From CAIMUX01 sp964473865 (GTDB taxonomy: Bacteria > Eisenbacteria > RBG-16-71-46 > CAIMUX01): a DNA stretch of 64,000 nucleotides. The stretch is taken from assembly GCA_964473865.1 (NCBI GenBank), contig CAYYQN010000008.1:65321-129320 (forward strand), in the 5' to 3' direction. Under the pieces are notes generated by a model. It was not told the origin of the DNA. It did no database searches and was given only the letters and a program-made list of their open reading frames with translations. Shown here one piece after another: positions 31,317-40,271 of the stretch. Made by a program: the position numbers and the translations under genes. Every line of letters starts with the position of its first letter. Within the stretch, counting starts at the first letter, position 1.

Positions 31317-33107
31317 CTACCGCTCTCGCAGCTCCACCGAACGCAGCAGGCGGTCGAGCTCCTCGTCATGTCCGTAGAGATCGTCGTAGAAGAAGACCGA
31401 CCCGTCGGGTCCCGCGGCGGCGGTCGCATAGAGGATGTAGATCGGCACCGGGACGGTCAGATCGACCCGCCGCGCGCGTCCCGCCCGCATGGCCCTGTCG
31501 ATCCGGTCCCGCGTCCACTCCGGCTGATCACGCAAGAGTAACTCCGCCAGCGCGACGGGATCCTGCACGCGGATGCATCCGTGGCTGAAGTCGCGGCGTT
31601 CGCGCGCGAAGAGCGATCGTGATGGGGTGTCATGCAGGTAGATGTCATAGCTGTTCGGAAGAACGAACTTGACGAGACCGAGAGAGTTGCGGGAGCCCGG
31701 GCGCTGGCGGACCCAGGCCCGTCCCGCACGCAGACTCTCCAGGTTCTCGGGCGTGGCGGCGAGCGCTGTCGACTCGTCGCTGGTGCCCGCCACGAGCTCC
31801 ATGTCGTGGGCGGCCAGGTAGGTGGAGTCGCGGGCGATGGCCGGGACGATCTCGTCCTTGATAATGCTGCGAGGCGGATGCCAGAACGGGCTGAACACGA
31901 CATAGCGAATCCGGTCGGCGAGCACCGGCGTGCCCGTCGGGCCGGCCTTGCCGACGACGACCTTCATCTGCAACGCCGGGCGAGCGTCCGGCGTGAAGGA
32001 GTCGAAGACGTACAGGTGGAACGCCGGGATGTTGACCACCACCACCGGAGCGTTGTCCAGGGCCGGCAACCAGCGGAGGCGCTCGAGCGCGAGCTCGATC
32101 TGACGCACGCGGCGGGAGAGCGGTTGATTGAGCTGCTTGAAGGTTGCCCGCCCGATGACGCCGTCGGGATTGAGGCCGTGTCGTTCCTGGAAGCGCCGCA
32201 CGCCGTTGACCAGTTCTCCAGCGTAGAACCCGCCCGCCGGCGGCGTCGTGACCGAATCGCCCCACACGGGGGCCTCGCGCGAAGGAGACGCCGAGAGGCC
32301 GGGGCCGCCATCCTTCCCCAGGTCACCGAGCAGTCGGAGCAGCCGCTCCAGGTCTGCCACGCCCGCGTACCAACTGCCGGGACGGACCTTCGCGGTCGCG
32401 GGCAGAGACGGCAGCGGCGACGTCCGGGCCAGCACGCGGTAGCGCTCGAGGGCCGACTTGAGCGCAACGTACTGCGGGAGTTGGGGCTCAGCCTCCTCGA
32501 CCATGCGGACAAGGCACCCCTCTTCCAGACCTCGACGGATGGCGGCCGCCACATCGTACTTCTTCGGCGCCATGCCAAGGCCGCGGAAGAGTGTCCCGGG
32601 GGGGATGCCGCCGTTGTGCAGGCGAGCCACATGCCGGATGAGCAGAAGACTCGTCGCCGCGTCGAGATCCCCGATCTCCGCGGGGTTGGTCAGCGCGCCG
32701 GAGCCGAGCCTGCGCCAGCCCTCCTCGAGGTAGGCAAGGTCCGACTCCACGACCGGGAGACCGTGGGCCTCCGCCTGCCGCAGGATGGCAATCGCCTCCC
32801 CGGCATCCGGACACGGCGCACCGTTGTCCGACCAGAGCGGCCGGTAGTCCTCCGGGGCGTAGAGAGCCTCCATCTCCATTCGGTTCTCGGCAAAGCCCGG
32901 CCCGCGCAGGCGCGGCTGATGACCCTCGGAAACCCGCATCCGGATCAGCGCGGCGGCGGACTCGGCGAGGTCTTCGGCACCCGCTTTCGCCCGTGACTGG
33001 GCGGCAGGGCCAAATGCGCACGCCAGAACCGCGGCCAAAGTGCCGATAACCAACGAAGGAGCGGAGCCGGGCGGGCGGGCGGATCTCGGGACGGGGCTGG
33101 TCAGCAT
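31317..33107 (-). CDS. ldtD: L,D-transpeptidase (LdtD/YcbB-like)
   Basis: 596 residues. Forms 3-3 crosslinks in peptidoglycan or attaches lipoproteins. N-terminal signal/anchor (LVIGTLAAVLACAFGPAAQS). A YcbB scaffold domain is at about 45-210 (YAPEDYRPLWSDNGAPCPDA). A peptidoglycan-binding helix bundle is around 285-320 (ELVNGVRRFQERHGLNPDG). The catalytic YkuD domain (about 355-540) has HDTPSRSLF and SHGCIRV with the nucleophile Cys. An insertion of about 80 residues in the YkuD domain is usual for LdtD. ATG 33107 is preferred; GTG 33119 sits too close to GGAGG. It is divergent from a MepK-like gene, as these functions are neighbours in E. coli. Confidence 0.93.
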   Translation of the reverse strand: MLTSPVPRSARPPGSAPSLVIGTLAAVLACAFGPAAQSRAKAGAEDLAESAAALIRMRVSEGHQPRLRGPGFAENRMEMEALYAPEDYRPLWSDNGAPCPDAGEAIAILRQAEAHGLPVVESDLAYLEEGWRRLGSGALTNPAEIGDLDAATSLLLIRHVARLHNGGIPPGTLFRGLGMAPKKYDVAAAIRRGLEEGCLVRMVEEAEPQLPQYVALKSALERYRVLARTSPLPSLPATAKVRPGSWYAGVADLERLLRLLGDLGKDGGPGLSASPSREAPVWGDSVTTPPAGGFYAGELVNGVRRFQERHGLNPDGVIGRATFKQLNQPLSRRVRQIELALERLRWLPALDNAPVVVVNIPAFHLYVFDSFTPDARPALQMKVVVGKAGPTGTPVLADRIRYVVFSPFWHPPRSIIKDEIVPAIARDSTYLAAHDMELVAGTSDESTALAATPENLESLRAGRAWVRQRPGSRNSLGLVKFVLPNSYDIYLHDTPSRSLFARERRDFSHGCIRVQDPVALAELLLRDQPEWTRDRIDRAMRAGRARRVDLTVPVPIYILYATAAAGPDGSVFFYDDLYGHDEELDRLLRSVELRER

Positions 33108-33423
33108 CTCGTCAGGCACTCCTCCCGGCCCGGGGTGTCGTCAAAGCCTCACGGCACACGGAGCCTATCGGCACCGCACGGAAGCAACAGTAGCACTGCG
33201 AGGCGGCTTCGCGGCCCAAGGTTCGGGACGACCGGGGCAACGTCGTCGGGCCACGTCAACCGCGAGGCCGGGGAACGGAGCCGCGCAACACGGTCCGGGC
33301 CGGGGCGGTCCGGGCGGCAGACCGGCGCCGCCGGAAGACCGGCGCCGTCAGAAACCTTGAATCGCGACCCCGGTCAGGCTACCCTCCCGGACCGAAGCCA
33401 AGGAGGGCCGGGGCAAAGGAAGG
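33108..33423. other. Divergent intergenic region (316 bp)
   Basis: Contains a 17-bp tandem direct repeat (AGACCGGCGCCG at 33319 and 33336) and the promoter candidate for the MepK-like gene (33357-33385). No gene was seen. Confidence 0.5.
33357..33385 (+). promoter_or_regulatory. Putative promoter of the MepK-like gene
   Basis: TTGAAT (33357-33362), a 17-base spacer, TACCCT (33380-33385). It lies 39 bases before ATG 33424. Confidence 0.4.
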
Positions 33424-34083
33424 ATGGACAGGATCAGCGATCTCCACACACCTTTCGATTCCGGACGCCGCGAACTCCTGCGCGGCGGGGCCGCCCTTGC
33501 CGTCGGATTGCTGCTCGGCGCGCCGCTCGACCTTCGCGGTGTCCTCGCGTCCCGGGCGGCCACGTCGGTGGACCGTCCGGGGGAGCCGAACCGTCTCGCT
33601 GCCGGTTCCGCCGCGTCCGTCGAACCTCTCGCCACCCCCCTTCCCCGCAGCCTCTCCTTCTTCAACACCCACACCTACGAGAGCACCGACTCGGTCTACT
33701 GGTGCGACGGCTCCTACTGCGAGCCGGGGCTGAGGGCGATCGATCGCCTCCTGCGAGATCATCGCACGGACGAGGTGAAGCAGATCGACGTCAACCTGCT
33801 GGATCTGCTCCACGGACTTCGGGCGGAGCTCGGCGCGGACCAGCCCTTCCACGTCATCTCGGGGTATCGCTCGCCGGCCTCGAACCGCCTCTTGCGGCGC
33901 GCCGGACGGGGTGTCGCCTCGCAGAGCCTTCACCTCGAGGGACGCGCGATCGATGTCCGCCTCCCGGGCATCGGCCTGCGGGAGCTACGGGACGTCGCGG
34001 CACGTCTCGGCCGGGGCGGCGTCGGGTACTACCCGAAGTCCGACTTCGTGCATCTCGACGTGGGGTCGCCGAGAACCTGGTAA
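33424..34083 (+). CDS. DUF882/MepK-like murein DD-/LD-peptidase (M15 family)
   Basis: 219 residues. The N-terminus SGRRELLRGGAALAVGLLLG looks like a Tat signal, as in YcbK/MepK. The peptidase domain (about 75-219) has FHVISGYRSPASNRLLRR, SLHLEGRAIDVRLPG and FVHLDVG, the H-x6-D and HxD zinc ligands of M15 enzymes. MepK cleaves 3-3 crosslinks made by L,D-transpeptidases, so the divergent neighbour LdtD is a functional opposite. A short Ser/Ala linker separates the signal and domain. Substrate specificity is inferred from the family. Confidence 0.9.
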   Translation: MDRISDLHTPFDSGRRELLRGGAALAVGLLLGAPLDLRGVLASRAATSVDRPGEPNRLAAGSAASVEPLATPLPRSLSFFNTHTYESTDSVYWCDGSYCEPGLRAIDRLLRDHRTDEVKQIDVNLLDLLHGLRAELGADQPFHVISGYRSPASNRLLRRAGRGVASQSLHLEGRAIDVRLPGIGLRELRDVAARLGRGGVGYYPKSDFVHLDVGSPRTW

Positions 34084-34183
34084 GCGTAGACGGCGCCCGC
34101 CTCGTCTTCGCACCCCATCCGCGTGGCGCGACGCACGACGAGTCAGCGGAAAACCAACCGGATGCGCGGAGCGTTGCGGCGTC

Positions 34184-34885
34184 TCACGGTCGGATCTCAA
34201 CCCAGGTGACCGCGCTCGTGCCCAGCCGAAGCCCCTCCTTGCCCGTCCAGTCGCCCCGCTCCAGATTCCCCGGATCGTCGGATCCGCTCCAGGCGGAAAC
34301 AATCAGAAACTCCATCCCCGACGGACTCGTGGCCACCGACGGAACCTCGCCGGCGGTGGCCTCCGGGGGGAGCGTGACGAAGTAGAACGGACTCCCCTGC
34401 GTGAACTCCAAGGTGATCGCGCGTGGCTGCGGAGACGCGCCCCAATCGATCGGTTCCCAGCTTGTGAAGATCCACTCGTTGTCCGTGAAGCCCGCCCCCG
34501 CCTGCGGCTGGATCAGGCCCATGACGCCCGGGAGACTGTCCTGCAGGACTCGATCCCTTCCGGCCGCGGACACCCGGATCGTCACCGCGCGTTCACTCTC
34601 GGGAAACGGCAGGCCGGTGCGCCGGTACCAGAGCGCGGACGAGGCCGCCGGGACGTCCTGGCCATTCAGCGTGACCGTCGCCCCGGAGACGGGTGACCCG
34701 TCCCGAGAGACAACGACCGTGGCGTCCGCCATCGGCGCTCCGTCATCCACATAGCGTTCCACCTCCGCCATCACCCGGTACTCTCCGCTCGCTTCCGAGG
34801 GCGAAGTCCCGTTGTCGGACTCATTGCAGGATTGCAGGAGGGCCATGGCCACCGTCGCCAGAAGGAATGCGACTCTCCGGCCCAT
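34184..34885 (-). CDS. Lipoprotein of unknown function with Ig-like domain
   Basis: 233 residues. Signal peptide MGRRVAFLLATVAMALLQSC with lipobox LQSC (Cys20). The mature part begins with a Ser/Asn/Gly linker. Residues about 35-110 resemble a carboxypeptidase-regulatory or Big-type Ig fold (ADATVVVSRDGSPVSGATVT). The rest is beta-rich with no recognised family. ATG 34885 has no clear ribosome site; GTG just upstream is possible. Convergent with the MepK-like gene and 140 bases downstream of the YyaL-like gene on the same strand. Confidence 0.75.
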   Translation of the reverse strand: MGRRVAFLLATVAMALLQSCNESDNGTSPSEASGEYRVMAEVERYVDDGAPMADATVVVSRDGSPVSGATVTLNGQDVPAASSALWYRRTGLPFPESERAVTIRVSAAGRDRVLQDSLPGVMGLIQPQAGAGFTDNEWIFTSWEPIDWGASPQPRAITLEFTQGSPFYFVTLPPEATAGEVPSVATSPSGMEFLIVSAWSGSDDPGNLERGDWTGKEGLRLGTSAVTWVEIRP

Positions 34886-35025
34886 CACTGCGGGATCTCG
34901 TCGGGCTGCGAGAGAGCGCAACCGGCCGTGCCCGGAGTGCCGGCCGGCCGGATGCTCCGGCGCCACGGCCGGGCGGAAGCGGTCGCGCCCCGCAGAGGAA
35001 GCCACTCCGATCCCTTCCCGGCGCA

Positions 35026-37128
35026 TCAGGGCATCCCGTCCCGCGAATCGAGGAGCCGGGCCAGGTCGGCCGCGGTCGCAACCGGCGCCGCGCAGGCGCG
35101 GTCGCGGCAGACATAGGCGGCCGGCCTGCCGGCCATGAGCGTCTTCTCCGCGAGCCATGGAGGCGCGCTCGAGGGCACGAGACCGTCGCCGGCCGCCCAC
35201 CCGAGCACAAGGTGGGGCCGCGGGCGCGTCCGGACTTCCCGCAGGAGCTCCCGCGTGCCGGGATCTTCCCGCGGGCCGACGATTGCCACCTCCACGCGCG
35301 GGCCCGAGTAGAGATCGAGCGCGAGGAGCGATTGGTGGAACGCTCCGGGAGCGCGCTCCAACAGGGGCTGGAAGGTGCGCAGCGTCTGCGCGCCCTCCTC
35401 CTCGAGGTCGGCGCGCTCCAGCAGGCGTCCCAGCCGCAGCAGTGCGCCGGCCGCCAGCGAATTGCCGGACGGCGTGCTCCCGTCCTGCGCGTTCTTCGGG
35501 CGCGCGATGAGGTCGCTATGGCGTGTCGCGGTGTTGAAGAACCCGCCCGCGAGATCGGCGAATTCGCGCCGCATCGTCTCCACCAGCCGCTGGGCCGCCA
35601 GCAGCCAGCGCGGATCGAAGTCGGCTTCATAGAGATCACCGAGTGCGGCCGCCACCCCGGCGTAGTCCTCAAGGTACCCCGGGATCCGGGCGGCACCGTC
35701 CTTGTACACGCGCAGCAGAAGGTCATCCCGCATCATCGTCTCGAGGATGAACCGCGCGGCCCGGGCCGCCGCCTCGAGGTATCCCGGCTCTTCCAGGGCC
35801 GCTGCCGCCCGGGCCAGAGCGGAGATCGCCAGGCCATTCCAGCCTGCCAGGACCTTGTCATCCCGTCCGGGAGCGACGCGACGCCGGCGCGCCTGGAAGA
35901 GGCGGCGACGCCCCGCGTCCAGCGCGGCGCGCACCTCATCCGCGGGCCGTCCGGTCCGGTTCGCCAGCTCCGCGACGCCGGAGACCGGATGCAGGATCGA
36001 TCGGCCCTCGAAGTTTCCCGCTTCGGTGCAGTCGAAGGCCTGGGCCAGGAGCGAACCGTCCTCTGCGCCCAGGACCGCGGCGATCTCGGCCGGGGTCCAG
36101 GTGTAGAAGACCCCTTCCTCCCCTTCGCTGTCGGCATCGAGGGTGGAGTGGAATCCCCCCGCGGGAGCCTCCAGGTCGCGCAACACGAAGTCGAGCGTCT
36201 CGCAGACGACCTCGCGATACCGCGGCGATCCGGTCACCTGGTACCCGTCGAGATAGGCGACCGCCAGCAGCGCCTGATCGTAGAGCATCTTCTCGAAGTG
36301 CGGCACCAGCCACCGGGCGTCGACGGAGTAGCGATGGAAACCGCCGCCCAGGTGGTCGTAGATACCGCCCGCGGCCATGCGGTCCAGGGTCACCGTCGCG
36401 GCCTCGAGCGCGGCGAGATCACCCGTCCGCCCGTGATGCCGGAGCAGGAGCTGAATCCCCATCGAGTGCGGGAACTTCGGGGCGCCGCCGAACCCGCCCT
36501 GCTCGCGGTCGAAGCTCCGCAGGAGAGCCGACGCCGCTCCGCGGACCAGCGATGCGGAGAGCAGGCCCGGTCCCGCCGGAATCTCGGCGAAAGAGGCGAC
36601 CCGATCCGTGACGGTCGCCGCGTTCGCCTCCACGTCCGCGCGGCGCGTCTGCCAGACCTCCGCCAGCCGCTCCAGCACGGTCCGAAAGCCAGCGCGGCCG
36701 CCCCGGTCCTCCGGCGGAAAGTAGGTGCCTCCGAAGAAGGGGCGCCGATCCGGGGTCAGCCAGACGCTCAGGGGCCAGCCCCCATGGCCGCTCATGAGCT
36801 GCACCGCCGACATGTAGATCTCATCGAGATCGGGACGCTCCTCCCGGTCGACCTTGACGGAGACAAACCCGTCGTTCAGCGCCGCGGCGATCGACGCATT
36901 CTCAAACGACTCGCGCTCCATGACATGGCACCAGTGGCACGCCGAGTAGCCGATCGAGAGAAAGATCGGCTTGTCTTCGCGCCGGGCCTTGGCCAGAGCC
37001 TCCTCACCCCACGGAAACCAGTCGACCGGGTTGTAGGCGTGCTGGCGCAGATACGGGCTGGTTTCGGCCAGGAGACGATTGGACCGCCGGCGGGGGACGG
37101 AGGCATCGATGTCGGAAGCATGCGGCAT
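35026..37128 (-). CDS. Thioredoxin-domain protein of the YyaL/SSP411 (DUF255) family
   Basis: 700 residues. The N-terminal thioredoxin-like domain (about 10-170) has NRLLAETSPYLRQHAYNPVD and the redox motif CHWC in SIGYSACHWCHVM. A six-hairpin (alpha/alpha)6 glycosidase-like domain follows (about 200-600), with GGFHRYSVDARWLVPHFEKM and LAGWNGLAISALARAA. Members are cytosolic proteins of unsettled function, in a fold shared with N-acylglucosamine epimerases. The ATG at 37128 has no Shine-Dalgarno; an extended -10 (TGGTAGCAT, minus strand) ends seven bases before it, so the message may be leaderless. Divergent from the TMTC-like gene. Confidence 0.9.
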   Translation of the reverse strand: MPHASDIDASVPRRRSNRLLAETSPYLRQHAYNPVDWFPWGEEALAKARREDKPIFLSIGYSACHWCHVMERESFENASIAAALNDGFVSVKVDREERPDLDEIYMSAVQLMSGHGGWPLSVWLTPDRRPFFGGTYFPPEDRGGRAGFRTVLERLAEVWQTRRADVEANAATVTDRVASFAEIPAGPGLLSASLVRGAASALLRSFDREQGGFGGAPKFPHSMGIQLLLRHHGRTGDLAALEAATVTLDRMAAGGIYDHLGGGFHRYSVDARWLVPHFEKMLYDQALLAVAYLDGYQVTGSPRYREVVCETLDFVLRDLEAPAGGFHSTLDADSEGEEGVFYTWTPAEIAAVLGAEDGSLLAQAFDCTEAGNFEGRSILHPVSGVAELANRTGRPADEVRAALDAGRRRLFQARRRRVAPGRDDKVLAGWNGLAISALARAAAALEEPGYLEAAARAARFILETMMRDDLLLRVYKDGAARIPGYLEDYAGVAAALGDLYEADFDPRWLLAAQRLVETMRREFADLAGGFFNTATRHSDLIARPKNAQDGSTPSGNSLAAGALLRLGRLLERADLEEEGAQTLRTFQPLLERAPGAFHQSLLALDLYSGPRVEVAIVGPREDPGTRELLREVRTRPRPHLVLGWAAGDGLVPSSAPPWLAEKTLMAGRPAAYVCRDRACAAPVATAADLARLLDSRDGMP

Positions 37129-37135
37129 GGCTGGG

Positions 37136-37144
37136 ATGCTACCA
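37136..37144 (-). promoter_or_regulatory. Extended -10 element TGGTAGCAT, leaderless start
   Basis: Minus strand TGG-TAGCAT with the -10 at 37141-37136. The predicted +1 is at about 37129, next to ATG 37128. It overlaps the 69-base divergent region with the TMTC-like gene. Confidence 0.4.
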
Positions 37145-37153
37145 TGGGCGGGG

Positions 37154-37177
37154 CCGCTCCCGACCCTTCGGGAGCGG
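37154..37177. repeat. Perfect 10-bp hairpin in the divergent region
   Basis: CCGCTCCCGA (37154-37163), loop CCCT, TCGGGAGCGG (37168-37177). It lies 20 bases before ATG 37198 (+) and 25 bases upstream of ATG 37128 (-). It could be an operator or a leader hairpin. Confidence 0.6.
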
Positions 37178-37197
37178 TGAGTGCCGGCGGGCACGAG

Positions 37198-39312
37198 ATG
37201 AACCGTCGCGCCCGCCGATTTCCGTCATGGTCTCGGCGGACCTGCCGCTTCGAGCCGCGAGGGGCCGCCGCCAAACGGCGAGGACAAGTCTTGAGGAAAG
37301 CTGGAAAGCCGAGACCGCTCGCGGCGGGATCCGCAGCGGGGCAAGCGCCGGGAAGCGCCGGGACAACCGGGTTTCCCTGGCTTCACGCGGCCGCGCTCCT
37401 GGTCGCTGTGATCATCGCCTACCTCCCGGCCCTCCGCGCGGGATACATCTGGGACGATCCGCGTTACGTGACCGAGAACCCGGCCTTGCGCAGCCTGGCC
37501 GGCCTCGCCCGGATCTGGTTCTCACCCGGCGCCACGGTCCAGTACTACCCGATGGTCTTCACGACATTCTGGTTCGACTATCGCCTCTGGGGCCTCAGTC
37601 CGCTCGGGTATCACCTGGTCAACATCCTGCTGCACGCCGGCAGCGCCGCGCTCCTCCTGGGCATTCTGCGCCGCTTGCGCGTGCCGGGAGCGTTCCTGGC
37701 GGCGGTGCTGTGGGCCCTGCATCCGGTACAGGTCGAGTCGGTGGCCTGGATCACGGAACGCAAGAACGTCCTCTCTGGTCTCTTCTACCTGGCGGCGGCG
37801 CTCTTCTGGATCCGGTTCGCCCGGCCGGAGCAAGCCGAGCCGCCCGCGCGCGACCGGGGCCGGGCGTACGCCGCGGCTCTGGTGCTCTTCGTTCTGGCCC
37901 TCTTCAGCAAGACCGTGACCGCGTCCCTGCCGGCCGCGGCGCTTCTGGTTCTCTACTGGAAGCGAGGCCGGGTCACCGCCCGGGATGTGGTCCCCTTGCT
38001 TCCCTTCTTCGCCGCGGCCCTGGTGATGGGAAGCGTGACGAGCTGGATGGAACGCACCGTGGTCGGCGCGCGCGGGCCGGAGTGGGATCTCTCCTTCGCG
38101 CAGCGTCTGCTGATTGCCGGAAGGGCAGTCTGGTTCTACCTCGGAAAGCTGCTGTGGCCGGCCGGTCTCACGTTCAACTACCCGAGGTGGACAATCGATG
38201 CGGGATCCGCGGTGTCCTGGCTGCTCCTGGGCTCGGCTCTGCTCATCCCGGTGGTCCTGTTCTCGCTGCGGCACCGCCTGGGGCGAGGACCGTTCGTCGC
38301 CTTGCTCTTCTTCGGCGGGACTCTCTTCCCCGCGCTCGGTTTCGTGAATGTCTACCCGATGCGCTACAGCTTCGTGGCCGACCACTTTCAGTACCTGGCG
38401 AGCATAGGGCCGCTGGCGCTGGCAGCGGCGGGGGCGGCGCTGCTCCTTCGCCGAACCGGGGGTAGCCCGTCGGGAACCCGGACGCCGGCGCCACACGAAT
38501 CCAACCGGTTGCTCGTTACCTCCGCCCTGCTCGCCGTGGTCCTCGGGACCCTGACCTGGCGGCAGGCGACGCCCTACCGCGACCTGACCGCGCTTTGGCG
38601 GGACACGCTGCGGAAGAACCCGTCGTCGTTTCTGGCCCACCAGAACCTCGGCGGCGGACTCCTGGATGAGAAGAAGACCGATTCGGCGATCTTCCATCTC
38701 AGCGAGGCCGTGCGCCTGAAACCGGACTTCTACGAAGCCCGGTGCGCGCTGGGATTGGCGTACGTGCGCCAGGGCCGCCTGGCCGAAGCCAGGGGACAGC
38801 TCGAGGTGGCCCGCGATCTGCGACCCGACCGGGAATGGGCCTACATCTACCTGGGCGACGCCTTGGTGCAGGAACGGCGCCTGGAGGAAGCGAGACGGCA
38901 ATACGAGCAGGCGCTCGCGATGCGACCGGCGAGCCTGCTGGCGCGCAAGGACCTGGCGACAGTCCTCTCCCAGCTCGGCCTGTTCGATCTGGCGATCCCG
39001 CACTACCGAGGCGTCCTCCGGGAGGAGCCGCAGAACACCGCCATGCGCCGGAACCTGGCCCTCGCCCTCTCGGGACGCGGCGACGAGGATGAGGCGATGG
39101 CGCAGTACCGCGAGGTCCTCCGAACCGCTCCCCGGGACATCGCCGCGCGGTTCAACCTGGCGGAGCTTCTCGCCAAACACGGGGAAACCGCCGCGGCGGT
39201 CCAGGAGTACCGGGAGGTGCTGCGCCTGAACCCGCGGTTCGGCGAGGCCCAGGCCGCGCTCGACTCGCTCTACGGGCGCATCTCGCCCCCGGCGGCCGGC
39301 GGCCCGAAGTAG
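37198..39312 (+). CDS. TMTC-like membrane protein with C-terminal TPR repeats
   Basis: 704 residues. Residues about 60-450 hold about ten membrane helices of the GT-C type. The early loop YIWDDPRYVTENPALRSL carries the Asp pair found in protein O-mannosyltransferase-like (TMTC/PMT) proteins, and ALHPVQVESVAWITERKNVL is the family signature. After about 470 there are about six TPR units: SSFLAHQNLGGGLLDEKKTD, ARCALGLAYVRQGRLAEARG, AYIYLGDALVQERRLEEARR and so on, ending near residue 690. It probably transfers a sugar from a lipid donor to exported proteins, but bacterial members are uncharacterised. The first 45 residues are basic and may be over-called; the ribosome site is weak. The SDR gene follows 32 bases later. 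Confidence 0.88.
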   Translation: MNRRARRFPSWSRRTCRFEPRGAAAKRRGQVLRKAGKPRPLAAGSAAGQAPGSAGTTGFPWLHAAALLVAVIIAYLPALRAGYIWDDPRYVTENPALRSLAGLARIWFSPGATVQYYPMVFTTFWFDYRLWGLSPLGYHLVNILLHAGSAALLLGILRRLRVPGAFLAAVLWALHPVQVESVAWITERKNVLSGLFYLAAALFWIRFARPEQAEPPARDRGRAYAAALVLFVLALFSKTVTASLPAAALLVLYWKRGRVTARDVVPLLPFFAAALVMGSVTSWMERTVVGARGPEWDLSFAQRLLIAGRAVWFYLGKLLWPAGLTFNYPRWTIDAGSAVSWLLLGSALLIPVVLFSLRHRLGRGPFVALLFFGGTLFPALGFVNVYPMRYSFVADHFQYLASIGPLALAAAGAALLLRRTGGSPSGTRTPAPHESNRLLVTSALLAVVLGTLTWRQATPYRDLTALWRDTLRKNPSSFLAHQNLGGGLLDEKKTDSAIFHLSEAVRLKPDFYEARCALGLAYVRQGRLAEARGQLEVARDLRPDREWAYIYLGDALVQERRLEEARRQYEQALAMRPASLLARKDLATVLSQLGLFDLAIPHYRGVLREEPQNTAMRRNLALALSGRGDEDEAMAQYREVLRTAPRDIAARFNLAELLAKHGETAAAVQEYREVLRLNPRFGEAQAALDSLYGRISPPAAGGPK

Positions 39313-39344
39313 CGAAGTCCAGGGGGACGGAGAGGAGAGGCGTC

Positions 39345-40160
39345 ATGGAGCTTGGACTGAACGGCCGTGTCGCCATCGTCTGCGCCGCGAGTCAGGGCCT
39401 GGGCCGCGCGGCGGCAACCGGACTGGCGGCCGAAGGGGCCAAAGTCGTCGTCGCCTCGCGCGATCTTACGCGCATCCGCGACGCCGCTCTCGCCATCGCC
39501 GGCGAAGCCGCGGCGCGCGGGCCGGAAGGGGCGGCCGCCGAGGTGGTGCCGGTGGTCGCCGACATGCGGGAGGCAGAAGACATCCGGCGGCTCGTGGCGA
39601 CCGCCGCGGAACGATTCGGGCGGATCGACATCCTGGTGAACAACACCGGCGGTCCGCCGGTCGCGCAGTTCCTCTCGCTCGACGACGAACGCTGGGAGGA
39701 AGGTGTGCGGCTCACTCTGTTGAGCGCGGTGCGCATGGTGCGCGAGGTGCTGCCGCACATGCTGAAGCGGCGGTGGGGGCGCATCATCACCATCACCTCT
39801 ATCGCCGCCAAGCAGCCGATTCCGGACCTCGTGATCTCCTCGACGCTGCGGCCCGGCTTGCTCGGCCTGACCAAGGCGTTGGCCAACCGCCATGGCGCGG
39901 ACGGCATTCTGGTCAACGCGGTGGCGCCCGGATTCATCCTCACCGGACGGCAGGAGGAGATCCTGCAGGCCCGGGCGGCAGAACGCGGCATCACGCGCGA
40001 GCAGTACCTCGACGAGGCGGCCCGTGACATACCGGTGCGCCGGCTCGGGCGTCCGGAGGAGCTTGCCGACGCCATCGTCTTCCTGGCCTCGGAGCGAGCG
40101 AGCTACATCAACGGCGTCACCTTCGCGGTCGACGGAGGGATGACCCGCGGGCTGCTGTAG
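39345..40160 (+). CDS. SDR-family oxidoreductase with altered catalytic motif
   Basis: 271 residues, Rossmann fold. Cofactor motif AIVCAASQGLGRA (TGxxxGxG type) and DILVNNTGGPP. Catalytic Ser is in TITSIAAKQPIPD. The canonical YxxxK is absent: the aligned stretch is SSTLRPGLLGLTKALA, with Ser for Tyr and Arg for Lys. It ends with YINGVTFAVDGGMTRGLL. A divergent SDR subfamily with LVLSNxxRAG in this place is known in many bacteria and is annotated as 3-oxoacyl-ACP reductase-like without proof. GAGGAGAG precedes the ATG. Probably co-transcribed with the TMTC-like gene. Confidence 0.88.
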   Translation: MELGLNGRVAIVCAASQGLGRAAATGLAAEGAKVVVASRDLTRIRDAALAIAGEAAARGPEGAAAEVVPVVADMREAEDIRRLVATAAERFGRIDILVNNTGGPPVAQFLSLDDERWEEGVRLTLLSAVRMVREVLPHMLKRRWGRIITITSIAAKQPIPDLVISSTLRPGLLGLTKALANRHGADGILVNAVAPGFILTGRQEEILQARAAERGITREQYLDEAARDIPVRRLGRPEELADAIVFLASERASYINGVTFAVDGGMTRGLL

Positions 40161-40243
40161 GCGGGCCGACCCCGGCACCGGCGCCCGAGTCGCTGCAGAG
40201 CCCCCGGACTCCCCAGACCCGGATGACCCGAGAGGGCGAATGC

Positions 40244-40257
40244 GCGCGAAATCGCGC
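40244..40257. terminator. Hairpin between convergent SDR and SUMF1-fold genes
   Basis: GCGCG (40244-40248), loop AAAT, CGCGC (40253-40257), flanked by two GAATGCG copies. It lies 14 bases from the end of the minus-strand gene. Confidence 0.35.
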
Positions 40258-40271
40258 CCGAATGCGGTTGA

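Noticed and set aside
34693..37197. N-terminal extension of the TMTC-like frame by over 800 codons
   Set aside because: The region is the YyaL-like and lipoprotein genes on the opposite strand; the first plausible start is ATG 37198.
37522..39180. Long open frame antisense to the TMTC-like gene
   Set aside because: Composition is the mirror of the TPR gene (Gln/Arg/Glu-rich) with no domain; a GC-rich shadow.
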